NCBI GenBank assembly: GCA_963696075.1
Contig: CAVOJD010000006.1
Coordinates: 434,001-498,000 of the forward strand
Reading direction: 5' to 3'
DNA from: CAJQQK01 sp963696075
Lineage (GTDB): Bacteria > Pseudomonadota > Alphaproteobacteria > Rhizobiales > Hyphomicrobiaceae
Length of the DNA: 64,000 bases
Position 1 is the stretch's first letter; every line of letters begins with the position of its first letter. The notes beneath the pieces were generated by a model. That model saw nothing but the letters and a program-made list of their open reading frames with translations. It was not told where the DNA came from and did no database searches. This document shows positions 45,519 through 53,722 of this stretch, in pieces. The translations under genes were made by a program, and so were the position numbers.

Positions 45519-46463
45519 CTAGGGCGTGGCGACGGTTGCGCCTGTCTCGATTGACATGCCGCGCAGGAAATCATCGAGCCGCATCGGTTTTCGGCCAGCC
45601 CTCTGCAACTCGAGGCACCGGATGGCACCGGCCCCGCAGGCAATTGCCAGGCGCTCATCAATCACCGTCCCGGCCGGGCCACGATCGCCGTCAGCAGAAA
45701 TGACCTCGGACCTCAACACCTTGATACGCTCCCGCTTGCCGTCGTGGTCGATCTCGAACCAGGCGCCGGGAAACGGTGACAGCCCGCGGATATGGTTGTG
45801 GACGTCCGCGGCGGGCTTCGCAAAATCGATGGCGCTTTCCGCTTTCTCGATCTTGGCGGCATAGGTGACGCCCTCTTCCGCTTGCGCGACTTCCTGCAGA
45901 CTGCCCCGCTCCAGCGCCGCAAGCGCGCGCACCATCAGGTCAGCGCCAACGTGGGCAAGACAGTCGTGCAGCTCACCAGCCGTCATGTCCCCGCCAATCC
46001 GCACCATTTCGGCAAGGCAGACCGGCCCCGTATCCAGGCCCGCTTCCATCCGCATCACCATGGCGGCGGTTTCATCATCCCCCGCCATGATCGCACGCTG
46101 GATCGGCGCGGCGCCGCGCCATCTCGGTAGTTTGGAGGCGTGCATGTTGAGACAGCCGTAGCGGGGGGCATCGAGAATCCGCTGCGGCAGGATAAGCCCG
46201 TACGCGATAACGACGGCGACATCCGCCTCAAGCGCCTCGAACGCCCGCGCCTCGTCGTCACCTTTGAGTGAGCCTGGATGGCGCACCTCAAGGCCGGCTG
46301 CTTCGGCGAACGCCTGAACCGGTGAGGGTTTTACGCCCATCCCCCGCCCGGCCGGCCGCGGCGGCTGCGTATAGACGGCAACGACGTCATGTCCCGCCCC
46401 GATAATCTCGCTCAGCGTCGGAACCGAAAATTCCGGCGTTCCCATAAAGACGACCTTGAGCAC
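45519..46463 (-). CDS. fmt: Methionyl-tRNA formyltransferase
   Basis: A 314-residue enzyme that formylates initiator Met-tRNA using 10-formyltetrahydrofolate. Motifs are VVFMGTPEFSVPTL, VIAYGLILPQRILDAP and the catalytic NMHASKLPRWRGAAPIQRAI, with GLDTGPV; a C-terminal OB-fold domain (about 205-310) includes NHIRGLSPFPGAW. The likely start is GTG at 46463, seven bases after GGAGA, giving the usual MLKVVFMGTP N-terminus. It follows def on the same strand, the standard def-fmt pair. Confidence 0.95.
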   Translation of the reverse strand: MLKVVFMGTPEFSVPTLSEIIGAGHDVVAVYTQPPRPAGRGMGVKPSPVQAFAEAAGLEVRHPGSLKGDDEARAFEALEADVAVVIAYGLILPQRILDAPRYGCLNMHASKLPRWRGAAPIQRAIMAGDDETAAMVMRMEAGLDTGPVCLAEMVRIGGDMTAGELHDCLAHVGADLMVRALAALERGSLQEVAQAEEGVTYAAKIEKAESAIDFAKPAADVHNHIRGLSPFPGAWFEIDHDGKRERIKVLRSEVISADGDRGPAGTVIDERLAIACGAGAIRCLELQRAGRKPMRLDDFLRGMSIETGATVATP

Positions 46464-46525
46464 GTTCCGCTCTCCCCGCATCACGATGGTTCATCGCCCC
46501 GGCAGCGCCGGTCCGGCCCTGCGCC

Positions 46526-47062
46526 TCAGGCGTGTCGCGCCAGCTTCTTGAAACGGCGCACGATCATGTTGCGCCTGAGGCTGGAGAGATAGTCGATGAT
46601 CAGCTTGCCATCGAGATGGTCGACCTCATGCTGGATCACCGTTGCGAGCAAACCCCCGGCGTCGAGCTCTTGCGGATGGCCGTCGCGGTCGATGTAGCGC
46701 ACCTTGATCTCTGTCGGCCGCTCGACCTCGACACGAATGTCCGGCAGCGACAAGCAGCCTTCTTCGTAGACGCGCGTTTGATCTCCAAACGAGACGATCT
46801 CGGGATTGATCAGGAAGAGCGGATTGCGCCCGGCTTCCTCACTCTCGCCCTCAGCCTCGTCCCTGTCATTGCCGGCATCCACGACAACGAAACGCCGGGC
46901 AATGCCGATCTGGTTCGCAGCCAACCCGACCCCCGGCGCGTCATACATCGTCTCCAACATATCATCGAGCGTTTGGCGCAGCTCATCATCAACGCGCTCG
47001 ATCGGTTCGGCCGGTTGGCGCAGAACGGGTTCTGGAAGTTGGATGATCGGCAGAATAGACAT
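46526..47062 (-). CDS. def: Peptide deformylase
   Basis: A 178-residue metalloenzyme that removes the N-formyl group from new proteins. Its three motifs are GVGLAANQIG, EEGCLSLPD (metal-binding Cys) and QHEVDHLDGKL (HExxH). An acidic insertion (about residues 70-85) between the first strands is common in alphaproteobacterial enzymes. The ATG at 47062 gives the family start MSILPIIQLPEPVLR; the frame continues upstream without a signal. Located just upstream of fmt. Confidence 0.95.
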   Translation of the reverse strand: MSILPIIQLPEPVLRQPAEPIERVDDELRQTLDDMLETMYDAPGVGLAANQIGIARRFVVVDAGNDRDEAEGESEEAGRNPLFLINPEIVSFGDQTRVYEEGCLSLPDIRVEVERPTEIKVRYIDRDGHPQELDAGGLLATVIQHEVDHLDGKLIIDYLSSLRRNMIVRRFKKLARHA

Positions 47063-47222
47063 GGAGTTCCGGGTTCTTCTTCTCTTCGTTTTGGTCGCCA
47101 GATTGCGCTCGGGCGCAGCCTGGGTCGCCGGCCAGGACCGGTGGCCAGGGTCGATGAATGGGTCGCCACGCGCGCCACACAGCATGGCGCGCCACACTCT
47201 ATAAAGGGTTTCGCATGCGCTT

Positions 47223-47981
47223 TTAAAGGGAGCTGTCGCGTCTCGGATCGCGGGGTCGCGACGATGCTGCGCCCCGGCCCCGCGGCGGGAACACCCGGAA
47301 AATCGCCTGCCGCCCGATAATATATAGGATTTTGACGCCAGCCTTCACGGATCCGGAAACAGTCCCGGAGACCTTCGAGACCCCGATCCGCTGGCGGTAA
47401 CGGACCGGCACTTCCCGGACCGCCAGGCCCTCCTCCGCCGCCCGCACCTGCATTTCCACTGTCCAGCCGTAGTTCCGGTCGGCCATCCGCAATTGCTGGA
47501 GTGCTGGCATCGCGATCGCGCGAAACGGCCCCAGATCGGTGTAGTGATGTCCCCAAATCAGGCGGATCAGCCGCGTCGCGAGCCAGTTGCCGAACCGCTG
47601 CGGCAGCGTCAGTGACCCAGCTTCGCTCTCCCCCGTCACCCTTGAGCCGATCACCATGTCGGCCTCCCCCTTCGCGATGGGGTCGACGAGTTGCGCCATT
47701 TCTTCCGGATAGTCGCTGTAGTCGCCGTCGAGGAAGACAACCACATCGGCATTCTCGAGCGCAGCGATACCAGCCAGGCAGGCCCCGCCGTACCCGGGTT
47801 CCGGTTCTGGCACCACCACCGCCCCGGCAGCCTGCGCCTGTTCGGCTGTCCCGTCGCTGGACCCGTTGTCGGCAACGATCGTCTCGTCCACCCAGTCGGG
47901 AATATCGCCGATCACCTTGGCGATCGCGTCTTCCTCATTGAGCGCTGGTATGACCACACCAATGCGTTGACCAAACCGCAT
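47223..47981 (-). CDS. Polyprenol-type family 2 glycosyltransferase
   Basis: A 252-residue GT2 enzyme: GVVIPALNEEDAIAKVIGDIP, then VVFLDGDYSDYPEEMAQLV with the nucleotide-sugar DGD motif, SRVTGESEAGSLTLPQRFGN and YTDLGPFRAI, matching the dolichol-/undecaprenyl-phosphate sugar transferase group. No membrane helix except a weak one near the C-terminus. It probably charges a lipid carrier with a sugar used by the membrane mannosyltransferase-like protein encoded 13 bases upstream in the same operon. ATG at 47981 follows GGGAGAG. Confidence 0.88.
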   Translation of the reverse strand: MRFGQRIGVVIPALNEEDAIAKVIGDIPDWVDETIVADNGSSDGTAEQAQAAGAVVVPEPEPGYGGACLAGIAALENADVVVFLDGDYSDYPEEMAQLVDPIAKGEADMVIGSRVTGESEAGSLTLPQRFGNWLATRLIRLIWGHHYTDLGPFRAIAMPALQQLRMADRNYGWTVEMQVRAAEEGLAVREVPVRYRQRIGVSKVSGTVSGSVKAGVKILYIIGRQAIFRVFPPRGRGAASSRPRDPRRDSSL

Positions 47982-47994
47982 GAACTCTCCCGCT

Positions 47995-49491
47995 CTAGCT
48001 TGAGGCGCTGGCAGCTGCACCCGGTCGGCCAATATCCATGTCAAGCGGCTGCCGCCACGCCCGGTAGGCATCGCCTGCCAGAAGCAGCCAGATTGGCACC
48101 CACTGTATCCACACCAGCCAAGGCGCCCACTGATCGTGGTCACCATGAGCGACGAAATGGAAAGAGAGATAATAGAGCGGTAGCAGCACCGTGACACCCA
48201 TAAGGGCCGTCAGGGATAAGAACGGGAGGAAAACCAGCGCCCACGTCGCATACCAGGGGAACTGCGCCGGGCTGAGCAGGAACAGCGCAACGACGACGAT
48301 CCCGGCCCTCACCACCCGGTCGCGGGCATCGCCAAGCGGGCGCCAACAAGCCCACAATGCCACGACCCCGACAAGCGCCGCAGCCACGCCCCGGCTGGCC
48401 GTTCCAGCCCATGCCACCGGCAAGTCGGCCCACTCCAACCCCGCCCGCATGGCCTGGAGGATCGAGGCAAAGAGCGCGCTGTTGGTTTGCCAGTAGCTCG
48501 CATAGGCAACGAAGCCCGACGTCTCGTCCATCCCGCCGAGCAACGGCGGCAGCACCCAGCACACGCCCATTCCGATGAGAATGGCGAGCGCGCCAATCAG
48601 CCGGGCGGGATGCGCCAAAAGCGGCCTCAGCACCAACGGCGCCAGCACCGCCGGCCAAACCTTCGCGCCGATGGCAAACCCCAACGCCACCGTCGCCCAA
48701 AGCGGCCGCCGCCACGCGAGCAGCAGGACCGCCGCCATCACGAATGGCAGCACGATCGCTTCCATATGGGCGGAGTTCATCAGCTCCTTCACAACCAGCG
48801 GATTGAGCCAGTAGAGCGCGATCAACACCAGCGGCTGCCCAAGCGTTGCAAGCAGCCACAGCCCGATCCCGAGCGTCCCAAGTTCTCCGATCAGACACAC
48901 GACCCGCCACGCCCGCAAACTCCACGGCTCAATCAGATAGGCGGCAGCAAACGCACCTTGGGCAACGGGCGGATAGATCGTCTTGAGATGCGGATGATTG
49001 ACCCGTTCGAGAACGCCGCGGCCCTCCCCGGCAAGGGTGGTGAGCGTCGGCCCGGCGCCACCGCCAAGAGCATCCCCGGGCGCGGTTGCAAACGGATTGA
49101 GACCGTTGGCGGTGACCGCCCCATCCCACAGATAGCGGTAGAAATCATCCTCCAGCACCGGCGTTGATGGGATCATCAAGGCCCGCATAAGAAGCCCGCA
49201 ACCTAAGATGATGAAGACAATCCGCCGTTCATCGCCAAGCCCGTTGCGCACGGTTGCGAACGACAGGGCCACCACGCCCAGGAAAACGACCCCGGCACCG
49301 GAAAGTGCAAGCGCGAACGTGACCATGGGCAGGTCAGCGAGCCGCAAGGCCCAGTCATAGCGGTCACTGGCGATCACCAACCCGGCCGCGAAAGCAACGA
49401 AGACCACCGCGGTGCCAAGCCACAGCGCAACGAAAGACCGCAAGATGGAAGGATCAGCCGTGGACGTTTCGGTCTTCGCAGATAAGGTCAC
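47995..49491 (-). CDS. GT-C-type membrane glycosyltransferase
   Basis: A 498-residue protein with about twelve membrane helices. After the first helices comes EDDFYRYLWDGAVTANGLNPFATAP, the loop with catalytic Asp/Glu residues in DUF2029/GT87 and related polyprenol-phosphate-sugar transferases; YPPVAQGAFAAAYLI and GAKVWPAVLAPL follow. It should transfer a sugar from a lipid carrier on the periplasmic side. The adjacent GT2 gene likely supplies that carrier, so the two form a small glycan operon. Product unknown. Confidence 0.8.
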   Translation of the reverse strand: MTLSAKTETSTADPSILRSFVALWLGTAVVFVAFAAGLVIASDRYDWALRLADLPMVTFALALSGAGVVFLGVVALSFATVRNGLGDERRIVFIILGCGLLMRALMIPSTPVLEDDFYRYLWDGAVTANGLNPFATAPGDALGGGAGPTLTTLAGEGRGVLERVNHPHLKTIYPPVAQGAFAAAYLIEPWSLRAWRVVCLIGELGTLGIGLWLLATLGQPLVLIALYWLNPLVVKELMNSAHMEAIVLPFVMAAVLLLAWRRPLWATVALGFAIGAKVWPAVLAPLVLRPLLAHPARLIGALAILIGMGVCWVLPPLLGGMDETSGFVAYASYWQTNSALFASILQAMRAGLEWADLPVAWAGTASRGVAAALVGVVALWACWRPLGDARDRVVRAGIVVVALFLLSPAQFPWYATWALVFLPFLSLTALMGVTVLLPLYYLSFHFVAHGDHDQWAPWLVWIQWVPIWLLLAGDAYRAWRQPLDMDIGRPGAAASASS

Positions 49492-49509
49492 AGAGAAAGG
49501 CTGTCCAAG

Positions 49510-50115
49510 CTACACCTTGGCGCGCGATTTAATCGCGGCAAGCAAGGTGCCCTCATCGAGGTAGTCGAGTTCGCCGCCGACCGGCACCCCTTGAGCCAGG
49601 CGGGAAAGCTGGACACCGGCAGGCTCCAGCGCGTCGGCGAGGTAATGCGCCGTTGACTGTCCCTCAACGGTGACGTTGAGGGCCAATAGAATTTCCGTGA
49701 CTTCCGCTTGATGAGCCCGTTCGACCAGCTTGGCGATGTTCAGCCGCTCTGGCCCGATCCCATCGAGGGGCGACAGGTGCCCGCCAAGCACGTGGTAGAG
49801 CCCGCGCACCGCGCCAGCCCGTTCCAGCGCCCACAGATCGCCGACCTCCTCCACCACCACGATCATCGTTTGATCCCGCCGCGGGTCTCGGCAGATCGTG
49901 CACGGCGACGTCGTGTCGACATTGCCGCATTGCGCGCATTCGGTGAGCTTTTCCGCGGCCTCCCGCATCGCATCCGCAAGCGGCATGAGCATCTCGTCGC
50001 GCCGCTTCAGGAGATGCAGTGCGGCCTTGCGCGCCGACCGCCGCCCAAGACCGGGAAGCTTGGACATCAGCGCGATCAGGCGTTCGATCTCAGGCCCTGC
50101 AATTCTGTCGGACAT
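49510..50115 (-). CDS. recR: Recombination protein RecR
   Basis: A 201-residue protein of the RecFOR pathway. It has a helix-hairpin-helix N-terminus (LIALMSKLPGLGRRSARKAALHLL), a zinc finger CAQCGNVDTTSPCTIC, and a Toprim domain with VVEEVGDLWALERAG and the C-terminal LARGVPVGGELDY-type block. It helps load RecA at single-strand gaps. The ATG at 50115 follows GAAGGGG. It lies near but is not adjacent to ybaB-dnaX, with which it often associates. Confidence 0.95.
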   Translation of the reverse strand: MSDRIAGPEIERLIALMSKLPGLGRRSARKAALHLLKRRDEMLMPLADAMREAAEKLTECAQCGNVDTTSPCTICRDPRRDQTMIVVVEEVGDLWALERAGAVRGLYHVLGGHLSPLDGIGPERLNIAKLVERAHQAEVTEILLALNVTVEGQSTAHYLADALEPAGVQLSRLAQGVPVGGELDYLDEGTLLAAIKSRAKV

Positions 50116-50216
50116 CGGGTCCCCTTCACGGCGACGGTGCAAGCGCGATTCGCATCAGCCGAATATAGGCGCTTGGGCCGTCCGGGGTAAGGCTGGCCTC
50201 CGGCCCGCTGCGGCAC

Positions 50217-51446
50217 TCAGTCCGCTGCGACCGCCGCGCCGCCTTTGATCAAGTTTGCGATCTCGTCTTCCGAGAACCCGGCCTCGCTCAACACCTCGCG
50301 TGTGTGCTCGCCAAGCCGCGGCGGCGGCAGGCGCGTCGCAGACCCGGGCGTTGCTTCGAAATGCAGCGGCACCCCCGTCGTGCGCACCCGTCCTTCGCTC
50401 GGGTGGTCATAATCGACGAAGAACCCGGTCGCCTTGAAGTGTTCGTCTTCCAGCACGTCTTCAAGCGTATTGACTGCGATCGAGGGCACGTCGGCCTGCT
50501 TCAGCAGCACAGTCCATTCCGCCGTCGTCTTGGTTGCGACCAACTCGGAAATTAGCCCGTAGTACTGGTCAACGTTTTGCGCCCGCGACCGGGCGGAGGA
50601 AAAGCGCTCGTCCTCGGCGAGATCGGGCCGGCCCGCCGCCTTGAAGAAGCCCTTCGCCTGCTTGTCGTTATAGGGCAGCACGACCATGAAACCATCGCGC
50701 GTCTTGTGCGGACGGCGGTTGGCGTCGAGCACGCGCACGTAACCCGGCGCGGCCAGGGGCGGCACGAACGCGGCGCCCGAAAGGTGCTCGGCAAAATTGA
50801 ACGAGGTGACCGTCTCGAACATCGGGATTTCGATCTGTTGGCCTTCGCCCGTCCGCTCGCGGTGAAACAGCGCCATCGTGATGCCGGACACCGCATGCAG
50901 GCCCGCAACCTTGTCCGCCATCACCATCGGCGCGAAATCGGGCGCCTCCCCCCCGCGTCGCCGCGCAAGGTCCGTGGTCCCCGAAATGCCCTGGATGACG
51001 TCATCGTAGGCCGGCCGGTCGGCATAGGGCCCGCTCGACCGGAACCCCCACGCCGAGGCATAGACGATGTCGGGCTTGGCCACCTTCACTGCCGGATAGT
51101 CCAGGCCGAGCTTCTTGATCGCCGCCGGTCGCATCGAGTGGACGAACACATCGGCCGTCGCGATGAGCTTCAACAAAGCGTCTTTCGCCGCCGGATCACG
51201 CAGGTTGAGCACGATGCCGCGCTTGTTGCGGTTGCAGTTGAGATAGACCCCGCTCATGCCCGGGTTCCGCGCCGGATGCGCGGTGCGCATGATGTCGCCT
51301 TCCGGCGGCTCGACCTTGATCACATCGGCGCCCATGTCGCCGAGCGTCTGGGTTGCGTAAGGCCCGAAGATCACGGATGTCAGGTCGATGATCCGGATTC
51401 CGCTCAGCGGACCGTTGGCGGCTTTGTTGATGTCGTCTCCGGCCAT
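50217..51446 (-). CDS. Family III CoA-transferase (CaiB/BaiF)
   Basis: A 409-residue enzyme that moves CoA between acyl donors and acids. The N-terminal GIRIIDLTSVIFGPYATQTLGDMGADVIKVEPPEGD is typical; the catalytic aspartate is expected in the AYDDVIQGISG segment (about residue 150). GEGQQIEIPMFETVTSFNFAEHL and LGEHTREVLSEAGFSEDEIANL are further family blocks. Substrate not evident. The ATG at 51446 is seven bases after AAGGA; the longer frame to 51512 lacks a signal. Divergent from the ArsR-type gene. Confidence 0.9.
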   Translation of the reverse strand: MAGDDINKAANGPLSGIRIIDLTSVIFGPYATQTLGDMGADVIKVEPPEGDIMRTAHPARNPGMSGVYLNCNRNKRGIVLNLRDPAAKDALLKLIATADVFVHSMRPAAIKKLGLDYPAVKVAKPDIVYASAWGFRSSGPYADRPAYDDVIQGISGTTDLARRRGGEAPDFAPMVMADKVAGLHAVSGITMALFHRERTGEGQQIEIPMFETVTSFNFAEHLSGAAFVPPLAAPGYVRVLDANRRPHKTRDGFMVVLPYNDKQAKGFFKAAGRPDLAEDERFSSARSRAQNVDQYYGLISELVATKTTAEWTVLLKQADVPSIAVNTLEDVLEDEHFKATGFFVDYDHPSEGRVRTTGVPLHFEATPGSATRLPPPRLGEHTREVLSEAGFSEDEIANLIKGGAAVAAD

Positions 51447-51564
51447 GGGATTTCCTTGCGCGTTGGGGGGCATCTTTGGGCGATACCCCAGACCGGCGAT
51501 CAGCGCCACCACATTGGCGATGGTCTCGGGCCTGCCCTGCCCGCCGGTGCACCAAAAAAGGGAA

Positions 51565-51593
51565 TTGACAGAAAACTATAATTCTAGAATTAT
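51565..51593 (+). promoter_or_regulatory. Promoter with palindromic operator upstream of arsR-type gene
   Basis: TTGACA at 51565-51570 is followed after 17 bases by AATTAT as a possible -10. The perfect 16-base palindrome ATAATTCTAGAATTAT (51578-51593) covers this region and ends seven bases before the regulator's ATG. This is the placement expected for autorepression by an ArsR-type protein. Confidence 0.6.
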
Positions 51594-51599
51594 CGAAAT

Positions 51600-52004
51600 A
51601 TGAGTCGAACCCAATTTGATATCGCCACCACGGGTGGCCTCGAACCAGCCAACGATGCCGGCGACCTCGGCCACGTCGAGGCGGCACAAGGCTTCGCCGC
51701 GATTGGCTCGGAGCCACGCCTCGAAGTGCTCCTGGCCCTCGTCCGCGCAGGGCCGGAAGGCCTCAGCGTCGGCGACATCCAGAAGCGCCTTGGCATTGCC
51801 GCATCGACGCTCACCCATCATCTCCGCTTTCTGGCCGCCGCCGGCCTGATCGTGCAGACGAAGACAGGACGCACGATCCGCAATCAGGCAGCCTTCGCCC
51901 GGATCGAGGAACTTGCCGGTTACCTGCTCCGTGAATGTTGCGCGGAGCGGAACACTGAAACTGACGCGTGCCGGAATGGCCGGACACAAGGAGATCAACC
52001 ATGA
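51600..52004 (+). CDS. ArsR-family transcriptional regulator
   Basis: A 134-residue winged-helix protein: FAAIGSEPRLEVLLALVRAGPEGLSVGDIQKRLGIAASTLTHHLRFLAAAGLI, the ArsR DNA-binding core, followed by a beta hairpin (VQTKTGRTIRNQ) and a C-terminal helix with RECCAERN. The tandem cysteines there may sense metal or oxidant, but this is inference. Its stop overlaps the permease start (ATGA), and a palindrome lies over its promoter, so it probably represses a regulator-permease operon until an inducer appears. Confidence 0.88.
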   Translation: MSRTQFDIATTGGLEPANDAGDLGHVEAAQGFAAIGSEPRLEVLLALVRAGPEGLSVGDIQKRLGIAASTLTHHLRFLAAAGLIVQTKTGRTIRNQAAFARIEELAGYLLRECCAERNTETDACRNGRTQGDQP

Positions 52005-53033
52005 CCGCGCTTGTCGAAACCCTCAAAGGTCTGAAATTTCCAAAGATTGACGGCGCCATTGCCGCGATGGTTCTGATCCTGGCGGCGCTCGCCGTGTTCG
52101 CGCCGGCGCAGTTGCCCGTCACGATTTCCGAAGCGCTGACCTCGATCACGAATACTGCGCCCTACATACTGTTTGCCGTCCTGGCCGTGTCCTACCTCAA
52201 GGCCTCCGGCGCCGAGGCCATCGTTGCCAAGGCGTTCGAAGGTCGCGAGGTGCGCATGATCATCCTTGCCGCCTTGATGGGCGGGCTCTCGCCGTTCTGT
52301 TCGTGTCAGGTCATCCCCTTCATCGCCGGCCTGCTTGGCGCTCGGCACCCCGATCGCGCCGGTGATGGCCTTCTGGCTTGCTTCGCCGTTGATGGACCCG
52401 GCAGGCTTTGCGATTACGGCTGGCGCGCTCAGCTTCGATTTTGCTGTCGCCAAGACGTTTGCTGCCGTCGGCGTCGGCCTGTTCGGCGGCTTCGTGATGC
52501 TGGCCGCCTCCCGCGCCGGTTGGGTCACGGATTTCCTCAAGGAGCGCAAGTCGGGCGGTTGCTGTGGCGCCAAGTCACCCTTCAAGGGCACGCCCAAGTG
52601 GGCCTTCTGGGAGGAAGCTCCGCGCCGTGAGCTTTTCATGCAGGAAACGCTCACCAACGGCTTCTTCCTGCTCAAGTGGTTGTCGCTGGCATACGTGCTC
52701 GAAAGCCTGATGATCCGTTACATCCCCGCCGAGGCGATTGCCGGCGTTGTTGGTGGCGACGGCATTGTGCCGATTATTCTCGCAGCCCTGGTCGGCGCAC
52801 CGGCCTACCTCAACTCCTACGCCGCCCCGCCGCTGGTTGCGGGCCTGATGGAGCAAGGCATGAGCCCGGGCGCGGCCATGTCGTTCGTGATTGCAGGTGG
52901 TGTCAGCTCTATTCCCGCGATGACCGCGGTGTTCGCCCTCGTCAAGCGCCCGCTGTTCGCGGCCTACGTCGCCCTCGGCTTCCTCGGCGCGGTGATCTCG
53001 GGCCTGTCCTACGGCTTGTACGCAGCGCTGTGA
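52001..53033 (+). pseudogene. DUF318-type permease, frameshifted
   Basis: The start at 52001 (MTALVETLKGLKFPKIDG, after AAGGAG) leads to SYLKASGAEAIVAKAF and GGLSPFCSCQVIPFIAGLL, then goes out of frame at about 52336. With one base fewer the product continues ALGTPIAPVMAFWLASPLMDP and runs to 53033 through GAPAYLNSYAAPPLVAGLMEQGMSPGAAMSFVIAGG. The intact protein would have about 343 residues and eight helices. Related permeases export metal or metalloid species; the CSC motif and a GGCCG cytoplasmic loop support that idea. Coupled to the ArsR-type gene. Confidence 0.85.
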
Positions 53034-53251
53034 GCCGGCGCATCTGTCGTCGGCCGGTCAACTGGCTGTGCGCCAAAAGCTGTGTCGACCGTCTCGCCGA
53101 GGCGGTCGACTTGCCGTTCGATCATCCTCAGTTCGGCCTGCATGCGCTCGACGGCGTTTGCGAATGCGCCGACCGTGACGCTGTCGGGATCGTTGGCAGT
53201 CTTGCGGATCGTCTCGATCATCGCATCGAAATCTTCACGGCGGTCTGACAT
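53009..53251 (-). CDS. Small hypothetical protein with coiled-coil tendency
   Basis: An 80-residue protein, MSDRREDFDAMIETIRKTAND..., mainly helical with heptad-like spacing in the middle (VERMQAELRMIERQVDRLGETV). GGAGG stands six bases before the ATG. Its 3' end overlaps the convergent permease gene by 25 bases. Upstream is a cluster of four TTAA boxes, one pair fitting the CtrA site, so expression may follow the cell cycle. No family recognised. Confidence 0.7.
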   Translation of the reverse strand: MSDRREDFDAMIETIRKTANDPDSVTVGAFANAVERMQAELRMIERQVDRLGETVDTAFGAQPVDRPTTDAPAHSAAYKP

Positions 53252-53278
53252 GGCATCCTCCGGCTGGTCGATAATCCG

Positions 53279-53319
53279 TTAACGGACGTTAACCGGAGGA
53301 GCGTTAACGAAACCTTAAC
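53279..53319 (-). promoter_or_regulatory. Cluster of CtrA-like TTAA boxes
   Basis: Four TTAA(C) boxes occur in 41 bases (53279, 53289, 53304, 53315). The last two are separated by seven bases, matching the alphaproteobacterial CtrA site TTAA-N7-TTAA; the first two are separated by six. The cluster is 28 bases upstream of the small gene starting at 53251 and is not inside any gene. Confidence 0.55.
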
Positions 53320-53347
53320 TAGACAGCTGCCGGAAGGCAGATGCGCC

Positions 53348-53668
53348 CTAAAACAGTTTCATTCCCGGCGGCAGCGGCAGGCCGCCGGCCATTTCCTGCA
53401 TCTTGTCCTGCATCACCGCCTCGGCCTTGCCCTTCGCATCCTGCGCGGCGGCAACGATCAGGTCCTCGAGGATCTCCGCTTCCTCCGGCTTCAGCAGGCT
53501 CGGGTCGATCTTGACGCCCCGCATCTCCGATTTGCCGTTGAGCGTGACGACCACCATGCCGCCGCCCGACTGGCCTTCGATTTCCATTTCGGCCAGCGAA
53601 TTCTGCATCTCCTGCATCTTCGCCTGCATCTCCTGGACCTTCTTCATCATGCCCATGACGTCTTTCAT
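53348..53668 (-). CDS. ybaB: YbaB/EbfC nucleoid-associated protein
   Basis: A 106-residue DNA-binding protein. It has the family's methionine- and glutamine-rich first helix (MKDVMGMMKKVQEMQAKMQEMQ), the central GGMVVVTLNGKSEMRGVKIDPSLL and a C-terminal helix with DLIVAAAQDAKGKAE and the closing LPLPPGMKLF. Dimers bind DNA with little sequence preference. It is the usual partner of dnaX, 54 bases away in the same direction. Confidence 0.94.
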   Translation of the reverse strand: MKDVMGMMKKVQEMQAKMQEMQNSLAEMEIEGQSGGGMVVVTLNGKSEMRGVKIDPSLLKPEEAEILEDLIVAAAQDAKGKAEAVMQDKMQEMAGGLPLPPGMKLF

Positions 53669-53722
53669 GGAAATCTCCTGGCGTTGCTGATTGCGGCCGC
53701 ACCCGGCCGGTTGACTGCGAAA

